From Kozakia baliensis (GTDB taxonomy: Bacteria; Pseudomonadota; Alphaproteobacteria; Acetobacterales; Acetobacteraceae): a stretch of 64,000 nt of DNA. The notes beneath the pieces are model-generated. The model searched no databases and had not been told where the DNA came from. It was given only the letters and a program-made list of their open reading frames with translations. Made by a program: the position numbers and the translations under genes. The DNA lies in the NCBI RefSeq assembly GCF_001787335.1, contig NZ_CP014674.1, positions 2,336,501 through 2,400,500 of the forward strand, written 5' to 3'. This document shows positions 43,521 to 53,213 of this stretch, in pieces. The first letter of the stretch is position 1. Each line of letters opens with the position of its first letter.

Positions 43521-43847
43521 TCAGATCGTGGATTCGACCCAGGCTTTCAGTTGGCTCTTGGGCAGAGCGCCCGTTTTCTGTGCAACCGGCTGGCCGTTCT
43601 TAAAGACGATCAGGGTCGGGATGCTGCGCACGCCATAGCGGGTCGGCGCGTCCGGGTTTTCGTCGATATTGACCTTCGCAACCTTAACGCGGCCTTGATA
43701 TTCCTTGCCGATTTCATCCAGCGCCGGAGCGATCATTTTGCAGGGACCGCACCATTCCGCCCAGAAATCCACCAGAACCGGGCCTTCGGCCTTGAGAACG
43801 TCCGTTTCGAAATTGCCGTCAGTCACGGCCACCGTGTTCGCGCTCAT
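43521..43847 (-). CDS. trxA: Thioredoxin
   Basis: A 108-residue classical thioredoxin with the active-site Trp-Cys-Gly-Pro-Cys at 32-36 ([16 protein letters not shown]), [20 protein letters not shown] containing the cis-Pro, and a C-terminal amphipathic helix. It reduces disulphides in cytoplasmic enzymes such as ribonucleotide reductase. In many Alphaproteobacteria trxA follows addB-addA directly; here a two-gene plus-strand pair lies between them. Confidence 0.97.
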   Translation of the reverse strand: MSANTVAVTDGNFETDVLKAEGPVLVDFWAEWCGPCKMIAPALDEIGKEYQGRVKVAKVNIDENPDAPTRYGVRSIPTLIVFKNGQPVAQKTGALPKSQLKAWVESTI

Positions 43848-44024
43848 CTCGCACTCCTACTTGTGATCGTCGCGTGCGCGTCGATCGGAGTTCGACATAT
43901 CAGCCGTCCTGACCTGTGGTTCAAGAGGCGAGCGCCAACTCATCGTCTTATTCGAGATTGCAACGAACAACGTTCATGAGGCGTAGTATTTCTGTTTTGT
44001 GCGTCCCGCTCATAGGAGGTTCGT

Positions 44025-44951
44025 TTGCGTTCGTCAGCGATTGTCATCTGCCTTACCTGCGCCTGCCTAGCGGTTGGAGGTGTTTCCGGTTCATTTGGAT
44101 TTACGGCGTATGCGGCTTCTGGCACCGGTTTCATCCCGCTAACATCTTCTACCGAGAAAACACGACTTCCCGGCAAGGTGATTTTCTCTCAGCTCGTTAC
44201 GCCCAGCCTGGAAGTTGCCCAGCAATTTTATGGAAAGCTTTTCGGCTGGCAGTTTCAACATGTGCCGAGCCGTGGCGCACGTTATGCGGAGATCATGCTG
44301 AACGGCCATCCGATTGCGAGTGTCGTGGAACGCGCCATTCCGCCTGGAATTCATGACGTGCCGTTCTGGATGCCTTTCATCGCCACTTCCGACGTGGATG
44401 CGCTGGCCAGAAAAGCGCAAAATGGCGGCGGGAAAATATTGTTCAAACCGCGCGATATTCCCGGCTTGGGACGCGAGACGGTCGTAGCCGATCCGCAGGG
44501 CGGCTTATTCGCTGCATTGACGACGCCAAGCGGCGACCCGGCGGATGAGACCACGCCGCCCGGCGGATGGATTTGGAGCACGTTGCTGACGCCCGATCCA
44601 CAGGACGCGGGAAATTTCTACCAATCCCTTTTCGGCTACGAAACCGCCCCCGCGCCGGACTCCGGCGACAATGCCCATCTCATTGCGGCCTCGCAGGATT
44701 ACGCCCGCGCCAGCATCAATCCGTTGCCACCGCATATGCCGCCCAATGCGCCTGCGCGTTGGATACGTTTTCTACGTGTGGAAAATGTGGGAGCTGCGGC
44801 GGAAACGGCGACCTCGCTCGGGGGAAAAATATTGGTCGAACCTCATATCGATCGTGATGGAGCTTTAATCGCGGTTCTGGCCGATCCGGCGGGAGCCGTT
44901 TTCGGTATTCTGGAATGGCACGATCAAGCGCCGGAAGGAGAGCCGAAATGA
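44025..44951 (+). CDS. Exported two-domain VOC (glyoxalase-fold) protein
   Basis: A 308-residue protein starting at TTG 44025 with a strong AGGAGG (44014-44019) five bases before it. An N-terminal signal (MRSSAIVICLTCACLAVGGV) predicts export, unusual for VOC proteins. Two VOC domains follow: VIFSQLVTPSLEVAQQFYGK with LFGWQF, and WIWSTLLTPDPQDAGNFYQS with LFGYET. They resemble the glyoxalase/bleomycin-resistance-like domains of putative hydroxylases. No substrate can be assigned. It overlaps the next gene (ATGA). Confidence 0.85.
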   Translation: MRSSAIVICLTCACLAVGGVSGSFGFTAYAASGTGFIPLTSSTEKTRLPGKVIFSQLVTPSLEVAQQFYGKLFGWQFQHVPSRGARYAEIMLNGHPIASVVERAIPPGIHDVPFWMPFIATSDVDALARKAQNGGGKILFKPRDIPGLGRETVVADPQGGLFAALTTPSGDPADETTPPGGWIWSTLLTPDPQDAGNFYQSLFGYETAPAPDSGDNAHLIAASQDYARASINPLPPHMPPNAPARWIRFLRVENVGAAAETATSLGGKILVEPHIDRDGALIAVLADPAGAVFGILEWHDQAPEGEPK

Positions 44952-45361
44952 AATATCGGTTGACGAAATGGGCCTTGCTCGGCGCGGTGGGGTTGATGCT
45001 GTCCGGCTGTGCGGGCGGATATTACGATGATTATGGCGGCGGGTATTACGGCTATGATGGCGGCTGGGGCGGCGGCGGATGGGGGCCTGGCTATACGGTC
45101 GGGCCCTATTATGGCGGTGGCCGATGGCGCGACGGCCCGGCCTGGCGCGGCGGATGGCGTGGCAATCCGGGGCGTTTCAGGGGGCCAGGGGGCGTGCCGC
45201 CCATCCCTGGTGGACGCGGACCGGGCGGTTTCCACGGCGGCGGACCCGGTGGTGGCTTTCACGGAGGCGGCGGCCCTGGCGGTGGCAGACCGGGTAGTGG
45301 ACCTGGAGGCGGCGGCTTCCATGGAGGCGGCCACGGCGGAGGACCGGGCGGCCGTCACTAA
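44948..45361 (+). CDS. Gly/His-rich lipoprotein
   Basis: A 137-residue lipoprotein: the lipobox LSGC gives a lipidated Cys21 (LLGAVGLMLSGCAGGYYDDY). The mature chain is very low complexity, first Gly/Tyr/Trp repeats (GGWGGGGWGPGYTVGPYYGG), then Arg-Gly, then repeats of the GGGFHGGG type ending at GGRH. Such His-spaced Gly repeats can bind metal or RNA-like polyanions, but no function is known. It is coupled to the VOC gene by ATGA with GGAAGGAG upstream. Its stop overlaps the addA stop on the other strand. Confidence 0.85.
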   Translation: MKYRLTKWALLGAVGLMLSGCAGGYYDDYGGGYYGYDGGWGGGGWGPGYTVGPYYGGGRWRDGPAWRGGWRGNPGRFRGPGGVPPIPGGRGPGGFHGGGPGGGFHGGGGPGGGRPGSGPGGGGFHGGGHGGGPGGRH

Positions 45362-48300
45362 CTTTCGAAGCGGCCGGGGGCGTAGCGATCAAGCTGCGCC
45401 TCCTCCAGCAAGGTGATGCGTGGGCCTTCGGTCCACACCAAACTGCATTCGATGCGATGCGTGGGGTAGATTTGGCGCAATACCGCCGCATAGGCCGCCA
45501 TCTGACGCAGATAGGCGATGGGCGTTGCCTGATCTTCCGCAGGCGGATGCTGATTGGTCTTGTAATCGCATAAATAAACCGTGCTATCGGTGACGCGCAG
45601 GCGATCCACTTGCCCGACGATCACCGATCCTGCCGCAACGCCAGTGATCGGCTGTTCAGCGCGGCTTCCCGGCTCGAACAAGGGCCGTAGCGCCGGATGT
45701 TCCAGCACCCCCATAACCTGCTGCGCTAAACGGCTGATTTCCTGACTATCGAGATGATAGGAAGGACGCGCCAGCCAACTTTCCGCCAGTTCGACGCGTA
45801 TGGATTGCGGACGGTCGGGCAGCCATTGCAAAAGACGATGGATCAGCGTGCCGCGCCGTAACGCGCGTTCGCGATTGCCGATGCGGCCCGCCAACAAGTC
45901 GAGCGGGGAGCGCGCGGGCGGCGTTGCCCCAAAGGATACGCCTTCTGGACGGCTTGGCGCCAACGGGCGCGTCAGCGCCAGTTCGACGGGCGGCGGCAAT
46001 GCGCGCCAGTCCGGGGCCTGCCCGAACTCCGGCGGAAGCGGCTTGGATTCCATAATCGAAACCGGAGCCTTAACGGGCTTGGAGACGGCGCAGGCCTCCT
46101 CAAGAACGAGCCTTTCGCCTTCCCATCCGCCCTCGAACGGCACCGATTGCGCTTCCAAAGCCGAGAAACCGGCTTGGCACATGGCATACCAGCTATCGGC
46201 GGAGATGCTCTTCCCACTCTCCCAACCGCAGATCACCAGCCAATCGCTGGCACGGGTGAGCGCGACGTAAAGCAGCCGATTGCGCTCCGCCTGCGCCGCC
46301 TCCATTTCCGCCGCTGCCAGCTTTTCCGTCAGCGGGCAGGCCAGCCCCTTCCCAGGCGACCAAATCGGCAGTTCGACGCCATCCGTTTTCGCCCAAAGTA
46401 GGCGCGTATCTTGCCGGAGCACGCTCGTCATATCCGGCAACACGACCAAGCGCGCCTGTAAGCCTTTGGAGCCATGCACTGTCATGATGCGCACGGCATC
46501 GGCAGCGGCTTCCGGCTCGCGCTTTACCGTCGCTTCGCTGGCACGCAGCCAGTTCAGGAAGCCCTGCATGGAAGGCGGATGCAGCGCTTCATACTGCAAC
46601 GCGGCCGCCAGAAGATCGTCCGTCGGTTCGGCGGCTTCGGGACCGAGGCGACGCAGCAGGCGCGCGCGGCCACCTTGATTGCCGAGCGCATCCGCCAAAA
46701 GTTGATACGGTGTGGCGAAGTCGATGCGTCGATAGAGCGCGGACAACATGCGCCATGCCGCCGCCCAATCGGGGCGCTCGTCATAACGGTCGCGCAGTTC
46801 GGTCCAGAGCGGGCGGTCACCGCGATCCATCGCCAACGCCATGAGGGAATCGTCGCTCAGCCCGCCCAAAGGCGAGGTCAGCACGGAGGCCAGGGTAAGG
46901 TCGTCTTGCGGCAGAAGCAGCGCCTCGCACAACGCCACGAGATCTTGCACGGCGAGCTGGTCCGTCAGGCCGACGCGCACGAGTGTCGCCACTTCGACGC
47001 CATGCCCTTTCAAGGCGCGGATCAGCGCACGCAGGAACGGAGACCGTTTGGGCACCAGCACCAGCACATCACCCGCGCGCAAAGGCGCTTGCCCTTCCTG
47101 CGGCGGTTTGCCGATCTGGGCGGCGATCCAGCGGGCAAGTTCATCGGCCAAGCGTTGCGGCGGGCTGCTTTGCCCGGCATTGCCGCTCGGCGCATCCCAT
47201 GGATCGGGCGCCTCCCCCTTCTCGCCTTTAGGCACGAGCGGCCAAAGCTCGACGCGCCCGCCCTCGGCGGGGCGGGCGGAACGGTGATGCGGCAGCGCTT
47301 CGCCGGAGCCAGGTTCGCGCAAGCCCCGCGCGGCGTTTTCCTGCTCGAATACCGCATCCACAAGATGAAGCACCGGGCGGACGGAACGGAACGACACGTT
47401 CAACCCCGGATCGCGCCATTGCTGCTCGCCCTCACGCACCATACGCTGGAAACGTAGACGCCATTCGTGAAAACCCTGCGGGTCCGCCCCTTGGAAGGCA
47501 TAGATCGATTGTTTGAAATCGCCCACGGCGAACACGGTGCGCGGGCGGCCCTGCATGTCTCGCGCACCCTCGCCCGCGAAGAACTCCTCCGTCAACGCGC
47601 CAGCAATTTCCCATTGGGTGGAGGACGTGTCCTGCACTTCGTCCAGCAACAAATGATCGATGCCGCCATCGAGCTTATACAGTACCCAAGCCGCACCGGG
47701 GTCGCGCAGCAAGTCACGCGTGGAGGCGATGAGATCGTCATAATCCACCAAGCCCCGCTCCGCCTTATCGCGCGCGTAACGCGTAAGGGTGGGCGCGGCG
47801 AGTGCGAACAGGGCGAGATTGAGCGCCAGCAGCCGCTGCACGGCGATTTGACCCTCAATCTCGATCAAGCGTTCCGCCTCACGCTCCAAAGTGTCCATGA
47901 TATATGGACGGTCTTTGGCGATGGGCGCTTTGACGAAAGAGCGCGCGGAGCGGGGCTTGCCGTCCGTTTTCGTCAGCAGCGCATCGCGCCAGGTTTGCGG
48001 GTTACGCTCTTTCGCCGGGCGGGAAAGCCAATCGAGCATGGCCGTGACATTCGCCTGCATGGCGGCCGTGCCGTTATCCAACGCCTCGCGCAGCACTTCG
48101 CGCAGCTTATCTTCCACCGGAGGTGCGACGAAACGCGTTTGAAGGTCATTAATGGTTTCGTCGCTTGCGCCGAGCACTTTGGCGTAGGCTCGCGCGATGC
48201 GTTCGGGCTGGATTTGCCAACGTTCGAAAACGGGCAATAGGCGTGACGATTTATCGCGCAGGGCGCGGATGCGTTGAAGATATTCGTCCAGCCCGACTTG

Positions 48301-48897
48301 GCCTGCCAAGAGATTCAGTCGCGCCTGCATCTCCGGTTGGGACTGCGCCTCGCCTAGCGATTGCTCGATGGCTTGGCTGAGAGCCAGATTGGCATCCGTA
48401 TCTTCCAACAAAGTAAAATGCGGGTTGATCGAGGCTTCGAGCGGGAAGCGCCGCAGGAGCGATTGGCAGAAGGCATGAATCGTGCCGATGCGCATGCCGC
48501 CGGGGAGATCCAGCACTTTGACGAACAAGGCCCGCGCCGCGTGGCGGGCTTCTTCCGTCGTGGGGACACCCAGCGCGTCCAGTTCTTTGTTCAGATCGAA
48601 ATCGGAAAGCGACACCCAGCGGCCGAGCCGATCTTGCAGGCGGTTCGCCATTTCCGCCGCGGCGGCCTTGGTGAAAGTCAGACACTGAATACGCGCGGGT
48701 TCGGAACCCGGCAGCAAGATCGGCGCGCCGGTTTCAGGATCGGCGGCTTCGATCGGCAACATCAGGCGCAAAAGCCGATCGATTAGCAGTTTGGTCTTGC
48801 CGCTTCCCGCCGAGGCGGAGACAAACACCGAAGCGCGCGGGTCCGACGCCTGGCGTTGCGTTTCATTGGCCGAGACGATGGCGTTGGAGGCGCTCAT
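45358..48897 (-). CDS. addA: AddA helicase-nuclease subunit
   Basis: A 1179-residue UvrD-type helicase with C-terminal nuclease, half of the AddAB complex that resects double-strand breaks for RecA. Motifs: Walker A SASAGSGKTKLL (27-38), LLLDEVQDTSSTQWEI (Walker B), VGDFKQSIYAFQGADP, TVHGSKGLQARLVVLPDM, and the nuclease block GQVDRLR ... VYLCDYKTNQ. The start (ATG 48895-48897) overlaps the addB stop (ATGA). A much longer open frame (to 49680) is coincidental reading into addB. Confidence 0.96.
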   Translation of the reverse strand: MSASNAIVSANETQRQASDPRASVFVSASAGSGKTKLLIDRLLRLMLPIEAADPETGAPILLPGSEPARIQCLTFTKAAAAEMANRLQDRLGRWVSLSDFDLNKELDALGVPTTEEARHAARALFVKVLDLPGGMRIGTIHAFCQSLLRRFPLEASINPHFTLLEDTDANLALSQAIEQSLGEAQSQPEMQARLNLLAGQVGLDEYLQRIRALRDKSSRLLPVFERWQIQPERIARAYAKVLGASDETINDLQTRFVAPPVEDKLREVLREALDNGTAAMQANVTAMLDWLSRPAKERNPQTWRDALLTKTDGKPRSARSFVKAPIAKDRPYIMDTLEREAERLIEIEGQIAVQRLLALNLALFALAAPTLTRYARDKAERGLVDYDDLIASTRDLLRDPGAAWVLYKLDGGIDHLLLDEVQDTSSTQWEIAGALTEEFFAGEGARDMQGRPRTVFAVGDFKQSIYAFQGADPQGFHEWRLRFQRMVREGEQQWRDPGLNVSFRSVRPVLHLVDAVFEQENAARGLREPGSGEALPHHRSARPAEGGRVELWPLVPKGEKGEAPDPWDAPSGNAGQSSPPQRLADELARWIAAQIGKPPQEGQAPLRAGDVLVLVPKRSPFLRALIRALKGHGVEVATLVRVGLTDQLAVQDLVALCEALLLPQDDLTLASVLTSPLGGLSDDSLMALAMDRGDRPLWTELRDRYDERPDWAAAWRMLSALYRRIDFATPYQLLADALGNQGGRARLLRRLGPEAAEPTDDLLAAALQYEALHPPSMQGFLNWLRASEATVKREPEAAADAVRIMTVHGSKGLQARLVVLPDMTSVLRQDTRLLWAKTDGVELPIWSPGKGLACPLTEKLAAAEMEAAQAERNRLLYVALTRASDWLVICGWESGKSISADSWYAMCQAGFSALEAQSVPFEGGWEGERLVLEEACAVSKPVKAPVSIMESKPLPPEFGQAPDWRALPPPVELALTRPLAPSRPEGVSFGATPPARSPLDLLAGRIGNRERALRRGTLIHRLLQWLPDRPQSIRVELAESWLARPSYHLDSQEISRLAQQVMGVLEHPALRPLFEPGSRAEQPITGVAAGSVIVGQVDRLRVTDSTVYLCDYKTNQHPPAEDQATPIAYLRQMAAYAAVLRQIYPTHRIECSLVWTEGPRITLLEEAQLDRYAPGRFES

Positions 48898-51866
48898 TCC
48901 CCGCCCTCCTCGCGCGCGACGCTCCATTCCGGCACGCGGGCCAGTTGTGCGTAATCGGTATAGCGCGGGGCTTTGTCCGGGTGCGGATGGGAGCGGTAGG
49001 GCGTTTGTTCCTGATCGAATTGTTCGATACGGCGGCGCAGATGCGTTAAGGAGCGTTCGACCAGGTCCGGTAAATCCTCGGCTTTCTTCGGCACTTCCAG
49101 TTCCTGGCCTTTTTCCTGATCGCCGGTCAGCCGCCAATAAAGCAGCGATACCGTTTCCGCAGGCGGTAGATCGGCGAATGCGTCCTGAGCGAGCATCACC
49201 GCTTCCAACACAAGCTGAGAACTCCAACCTTGCTGCACGTCCATCTGGCTCGGCAGGGTGCCCGTTTTGTAGTCGATGATCGTAGCCTTGCCTTCCGCGT
49301 TCAGTTCGATGCGGTCTGCGCGCGCGCGGAGACGGAACGGCCCGGCAGGCACGTTTAGGGTGAGATCGCCCTTCACTTCCACTTTCATCGATTGCGGGCG
49401 TTCCCGCTCCGCCTCGCGTTCCGCCACCCATTCCGCAATGCGTGACAGGCGAGGACGCCACCAAGCCTCCAAAGCCGGGCGTAATTTTCGTTCGGAGAGC
49501 GCGCGGTGCAGGCTGGAATTGAGCGAGGCTGCATCCAGGCGACCGGATTGCAGCCAATGATCCAGACCGGCATGGACGATCACGCCGATATCCGAGCGGT
49601 CCGCCGCTTCTTCCAAAGGCGGCAGAGCGCGCAATTTCAGGATATGGCGCGCATAGATCGCATAAGGATCGCGCAGCCATGTTTCGATTTCCGTGACGGA
49701 AAGCCGGCGCGGGCGGCGTTTGACGGGCGGGCGCGGCTCCGGCGCGGCGACAGGACGGGCGGGGCCGTTAGGCTGATCGACGCGCGTTTGCCATAACAAT
49801 GCCGGATGCGACGGCAATACCTGCCTGCGCCCGCCCAACAGCGCGTTCAACCGCACCAACCAACGCGCCGGAACTGAGGGTGCGCCTTCCCGGCGTGCCG
49901 CGCTGGAGAGCACGACTTCCGGCGCGGAGAGCATCGCGGTGGTGAAATCATGTGCCGCGACCCCGATCAGCCGTTCCGGCGAGGGCAGCCCGGCGCGGGT
50001 GCGCATCGGGCGGCTTAGCCAGGGGCCAGGATCGGTGGCGGGGGGCCAAATGCCTTCGTTCAGGCCACCAAGGACCACGAGATCGGCGAATTGCAGACGC
50101 GCTTCGAGAACGCCCAGGATCGACACGCGCGGATGCAGCGCCTCGCCATCGCGCCCCTGCAGAACGCGCTGGCCGAACACCATTTGCCCGGACATGGAGG
50201 AAAGCAGAAAGGCGGGAAGTTGCGTGATCTCTTGCGGCGGAAGGATATCGGTAAAGGCGATCAACCCCGCCATATGGCGCGCCAGGGCATGGCCTTCCGC
50301 TCCGAGCCAGAGACGCTCCGCGCCAGGTTGTTCGTCCGTCGTGGCCAGGGCTTCGGCCGATTGCACTAGCGCCGTGAGCAGATCGGGCAACGTGCCTTTT
50401 CGCTTCGCCCTCACAGGGGCCAGCGCTTCTTCCAGGCGATTGAGGAATCCATCCAGCGGCTCCGGGCGGTCGGGACGATCCGCGCTTTCCGCCTCCGCCC
50501 TGTCTTCTCCGCCTTGCGCGCCAAGCGCATCGCGCAGGCCCGCCATACCCGGCGGTGGCGCAGGCCCGCGCAGCACCACGCGCTCCAAGCGGCGGGCGCT
50601 GGCGCGGCAATTGCCCGGTGTTGTGCCGAGCGCCGTCAGCGGGTGTTTGAGCAAGGCCAGCAGCGATACCGGCGTAAGATCGTTCGCCGCCGCTTCGGCC
50701 AAGAGACGCAGGAACACGGCGGCGGGCGTAAGCGCTAACGCCTCGCCCGCGCTATCGTCCGCCACGATGCCGTAACGCAGCAATTCCGTAGCCACACGGC
50801 GCGCCAGAGCGCGATCGGGCGTAACCAGCGCCACTTCCCGCCCCGGAATACGGATGCCGTCACGCAGGATCATGGCAATAGTGGCGGCTTCCTGCTGCTG
50901 GTCCGCCGCATCCAGCCGCGTCAGACCGTCCAGCTTGAACGGCGCATGGTCCTGGCCCCAATCGGACAGACCTTCCGCCGGAAGCATGGCGCGGCTAATG
51001 AAAGATGCGCGCTCCTTCAGCACATTGCGCGAAAGCCCATCCTCCCAGATTTCCAGTTCGGCGCGCTTCACGCCCAGATCGACCAGCAAGCGGCGCAAAC
51101 CGGCTTGCGGGTGGCTATCGGGCAAATGCTCCCACACTTCCTCCGGCAATGACAGATCGACGCCGGGCAGCACCACGCAGCCTTGAGGCGCGTCCATCAC
51201 CGCGCGCAGAACGGCGCAGACCGAGGCCATGCCATCCGAAAAACCCACGGCCCAAAGCGGGGTTTGCGGCGGCGAATCCTTCCAGGCCAGAGCTTGGGCG
51301 CGCAGCAGCGCGACCTGACGCCCCACCGGATTCATCAATTCCTGCTCTTCCAGCCAAAGGGGCCAGGCTTGGGTGACGATTTCCAGGAATTGCAGCGTTT
51401 GGTGCCAATGAGCGGCGAAGCGCGGCTCGGCGGCATGAGGGAGTTTTTCGTGCAGATCGACGCCGACGCGTTCGGCATCGTCCATCAGTTCCGCCAGGGC
51501 GCGGGCCAAGGGCCAGGCTTGGTCGATCGTCGGCGCGGTGCTGAACGCGCCATCGGCTCTAAGCACCATCGCCGCGAGCGTCGCCATACGGCGGGCGGGT
51601 TCGACAGCGGGAGGCAGTTTCAATGCTTCCGCGCCGGAGACGGCCAATTCGTCCTCATCCACATCGCCCACCGGCACGATGCGGGGCAGCAGCGCAGCCT
51701 CACCGTCAAGCTGGCGCAAGAACGCTTCCATCAGGCTACGCGCCGCACGCCGTCCCGGCACGACGATCAGCCCGCTTTCATCATGCGTAAGCCCTGGCCC
51801 TTCGAGCCAGCGCTGGGCGATGGCGTCCAGAAACGGTTGGTCGTTGGGGATGGTGACGATGCTCAT
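48894..51866 (-). CDS. addB: AddB subunit of the double-strand-break repair nuclease
   Basis: A 990-residue partner of AddA. It is helicase-like but without a functional Walker A. The C-terminal nuclease motif is ADRIELNAEGKATIIDYKTG with a downstream Gln (WSSQLVLEAV). No Cys cluster brackets the nuclease, so the iron-sulfur staple of the Bacillus type is absent, as far as I recall a normal trait in Alphaproteobacteria. ATG 51864-51866 overlaps the tsaE stop (ATGA). Confidence 0.94.
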   Translation of the reverse strand: MSIVTIPNDQPFLDAIAQRWLEGPGLTHDESGLIVVPGRRAARSLMEAFLRQLDGEAALLPRIVPVGDVDEDELAVSGAEALKLPPAVEPARRMATLAAMVLRADGAFSTAPTIDQAWPLARALAELMDDAERVGVDLHEKLPHAAEPRFAAHWHQTLQFLEIVTQAWPLWLEEQELMNPVGRQVALLRAQALAWKDSPPQTPLWAVGFSDGMASVCAVLRAVMDAPQGCVVLPGVDLSLPEEVWEHLPDSHPQAGLRRLLVDLGVKRAELEIWEDGLSRNVLKERASFISRAMLPAEGLSDWGQDHAPFKLDGLTRLDAADQQQEAATIAMILRDGIRIPGREVALVTPDRALARRVATELLRYGIVADDSAGEALALTPAAVFLRLLAEAAANDLTPVSLLALLKHPLTALGTTPGNCRASARRLERVVLRGPAPPPGMAGLRDALGAQGGEDRAEAESADRPDRPEPLDGFLNRLEEALAPVRAKRKGTLPDLLTALVQSAEALATTDEQPGAERLWLGAEGHALARHMAGLIAFTDILPPQEITQLPAFLLSSMSGQMVFGQRVLQGRDGEALHPRVSILGVLEARLQFADLVVLGGLNEGIWPPATDPGPWLSRPMRTRAGLPSPERLIGVAAHDFTTAMLSAPEVVLSSAARREGAPSVPARWLVRLNALLGGRRQVLPSHPALLWQTRVDQPNGPARPVAAPEPRPPVKRRPRRLSVTEIETWLRDPYAIYARHILKLRALPPLEEAADRSDIGVIVHAGLDHWLQSGRLDAASLNSSLHRALSERKLRPALEAWWRPRLSRIAEWVAEREAERERPQSMKVEVKGDLTLNVPAGPFRLRARADRIELNAEGKATIIDYKTGTLPSQMDVQQGWSSQLVLEAVMLAQDAFADLPPAETVSLLYWRLTGDQEKGQELEVPKKAEDLPDLVERSLTHLRRRIEQFDQEQTPYRSHPHPDKAPRYTDYAQLARVPEWSVAREEGGE

Positions 51867-52294
51867 AGCCGCCCTTCCCAACCGCGCCATTGCACAATGC
51901 GCGCCTCATCGGTCGCGCCGTGCGAAAGCGTGAGGTGCAGCGCGTTTCGAGGCAATTCCTCCCCTGCGCGCTCGGGCCATTCCACCAGCATGATGCCGTC
52001 CTGCAAATCTTCCCAACCGAGTTCGTATAGCGCATCCGGCCCGTCAACCCGCCACAAATCGAAATGCGCCACCTGCCCGCGCAGCGTGTCGTAAAGCTGC
52101 ACGAGAGAAAATGTCGGGCTTGGGACATCCAACGCCGGATCGCCCGCAAAAGCGCGCAGAAAAGCACGCGCGAACACGCTTTTACCCACCCCCATTTCAC
52201 CGCTTAGCGCAATGGTGTCACCCGGTTGCGCAAGGGCTGCGATGCGCTGGGCAAAGGCTTCAGTAGCAGATTGGTTGGGAAGATGGTGGGGCAT
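51863..52294 (-). CDS. tsaE: TsaE, tRNA t6A modification ATPase
   Basis: A 143-residue P-loop ATPase (SGEMGVGKSVFARAF; P-loop 32-39) that drives the TsaB-TsaC-TsaD cycle for N6-threonylcarbamoyladenosine in tRNA. Typical parts are VPSPTFSLVQLYD and VEWPERAGEELPRNALHLTL. It is first in tsaE-addB-addA. In several relatives two sugar-kinase/nucleotidyltransferase genes lie between tsaE and addB; here they are directly joined. Confidence 0.95.
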   Translation of the reverse strand: MPHHLPNQSATEAFAQRIAALAQPGDTIALSGEMGVGKSVFARAFLRAFAGDPALDVPSPTFSLVQLYDTLRGQVAHFDLWRVDGPDALYELGWEDLQDGIMLVEWPERAGEELPRNALHLTLSHGATDEARIVQWRGWEGRL

Positions 52295-52574
52295 ATTTAG
52301 ATGCTTTCAACACTATCTGCCTGCAAAAGGAAGTAGCCCGCTCAATACCACGAGCATATTTTCTTTTTTTCTTGAAATTTTCGATGAAATTTTTCTTATT
52401 TACTTTTAAAAATTTGTTTTGATTAACAAAATTAAAAATTACGCTCGTGCCCGTGCCGATCCCTGACTATCATTCCAAGTCATATTCCACCTCGCACTCA
52501 GATAATAAAAATCAATGCTATGATAACGCCCAGAATACGAATTTACATATTATATATATTGATTATTTATTAAA
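52295..52574. other. AT-rich intergenic region
   Basis: Two strongly AT-rich blocks (52356-52440 and 52500-52574) are separated by a more balanced segment. Repeats include two GAAATTTT copies 12 bp apart and a near-palindrome around TTTGTTTTGATTAACAAA. No gene or known motif is visible. It is upstream of tsaE-addB-addA and presumably contains its promoter. The composition contrasts with the surrounding GC-rich DNA. Confidence 0.65.
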
Positions 52575-53213
52575 TCACCCCCGATAAGTCGGCAGCGCTA
52601 ACCCCTTCCAAATCGCTACCCCCCGCAATCCGAACCCCAATGCGAACGCCACCAAAGCCGCGAATAAATCCGCTGCCCCACAGGTGGTGAGGAGGACGTA
52701 GCTTCCGGCAGCGAGAGCAGCGGCGGTAACGTAGAGCTCGGGGCGGATGACGATAGAGGGTACGCCTGCGAGCACATCCCGGAAGATGCCGCCCATGCAG
52801 GCGGTTACGACGCCCATGATGGCAGCGGGAAGCCAGGGGATGCCATAGGCCAACGCCTTGGCCGCGCCGTAAACGCCATAGGCCGCAAGGCCGATGCCAT
52901 CGAACCAATCAATCGCGCGATCCGGCCAGAAAATGCGGGGTGTGAACCAGACCAGCAACGCCATGATGAGGCAGACGGCAATAGGCGTGGTGGCGTGCAT
53001 CCAGAATACGGGCGCGCCGATCAGTAAATCGCGCACCGTGCCGCCACCAACGCCGGTGATGGCGGCGAAGAAGGCGAAGGTCAGCAGGGTTTGGCGCGCT
53101 TTGGCCGCCACCAGCGCGCCGGAGAGTGCGAACACTGCCGTGCCCGCGAGGTCTAGGTTGGGCAAGGCGGACATATAGAAGGCGTGGATGCCCGCCAGAT
53201 GGTCCGAGATCAT
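52575..53213 (-). CDS. UPF0126 / TRIC-fold membrane protein (proposed glycine transporter)
   Basis: A 212-residue inner-membrane protein with an internal duplication: LDLAGTAVFALSGALVAAKA with GVGGGTVRDLLIGAPVFWMH, and WFDGIGLAAYGVYGAAKALA with CMGGIFRDVLAGVPSIV. Each half is a three-helix TRIC-like unit. Pfam now describes this family as a glycine transporter on riboswitch context; the channel fold is also known. Its ATG overlaps the threonine-aldolase stop (ATGA), which fits a glycine link. Confidence 0.9.
   Translation of the reverse strand: MISDHLAGIHAFYMSALPNLDLAGTAVFALSGALVAAKARQTLLTFAFFAAITGVGGGTVRDLLIGAPVFWMHATTPIAVCLIMALLVWFTPRIFWPDRAIDWFDGIGLAAYGVYGAAKALAYGIPWLPAAIMGVVTACMGGIFRDVLAGVPSIVIRPELYVTAAALAAGSYVLLTTCGAADLFAALVAFALGFGLRGVAIWKGLALPTYRG

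Noticed and set aside
46474-47457. A 327-codon open frame antisense to addA
   Set aside because: Arg/His/Gln-rich translation typical of reverse frames in GC-rich DNA; addA on the other strand is certain.
48898-49680. Upstream extension of the addA frame (total 1440 codons)
   Set aside because: It reads through addB in another frame; the ATGA overlap and the normal AddA N-terminus set the start at 48897.
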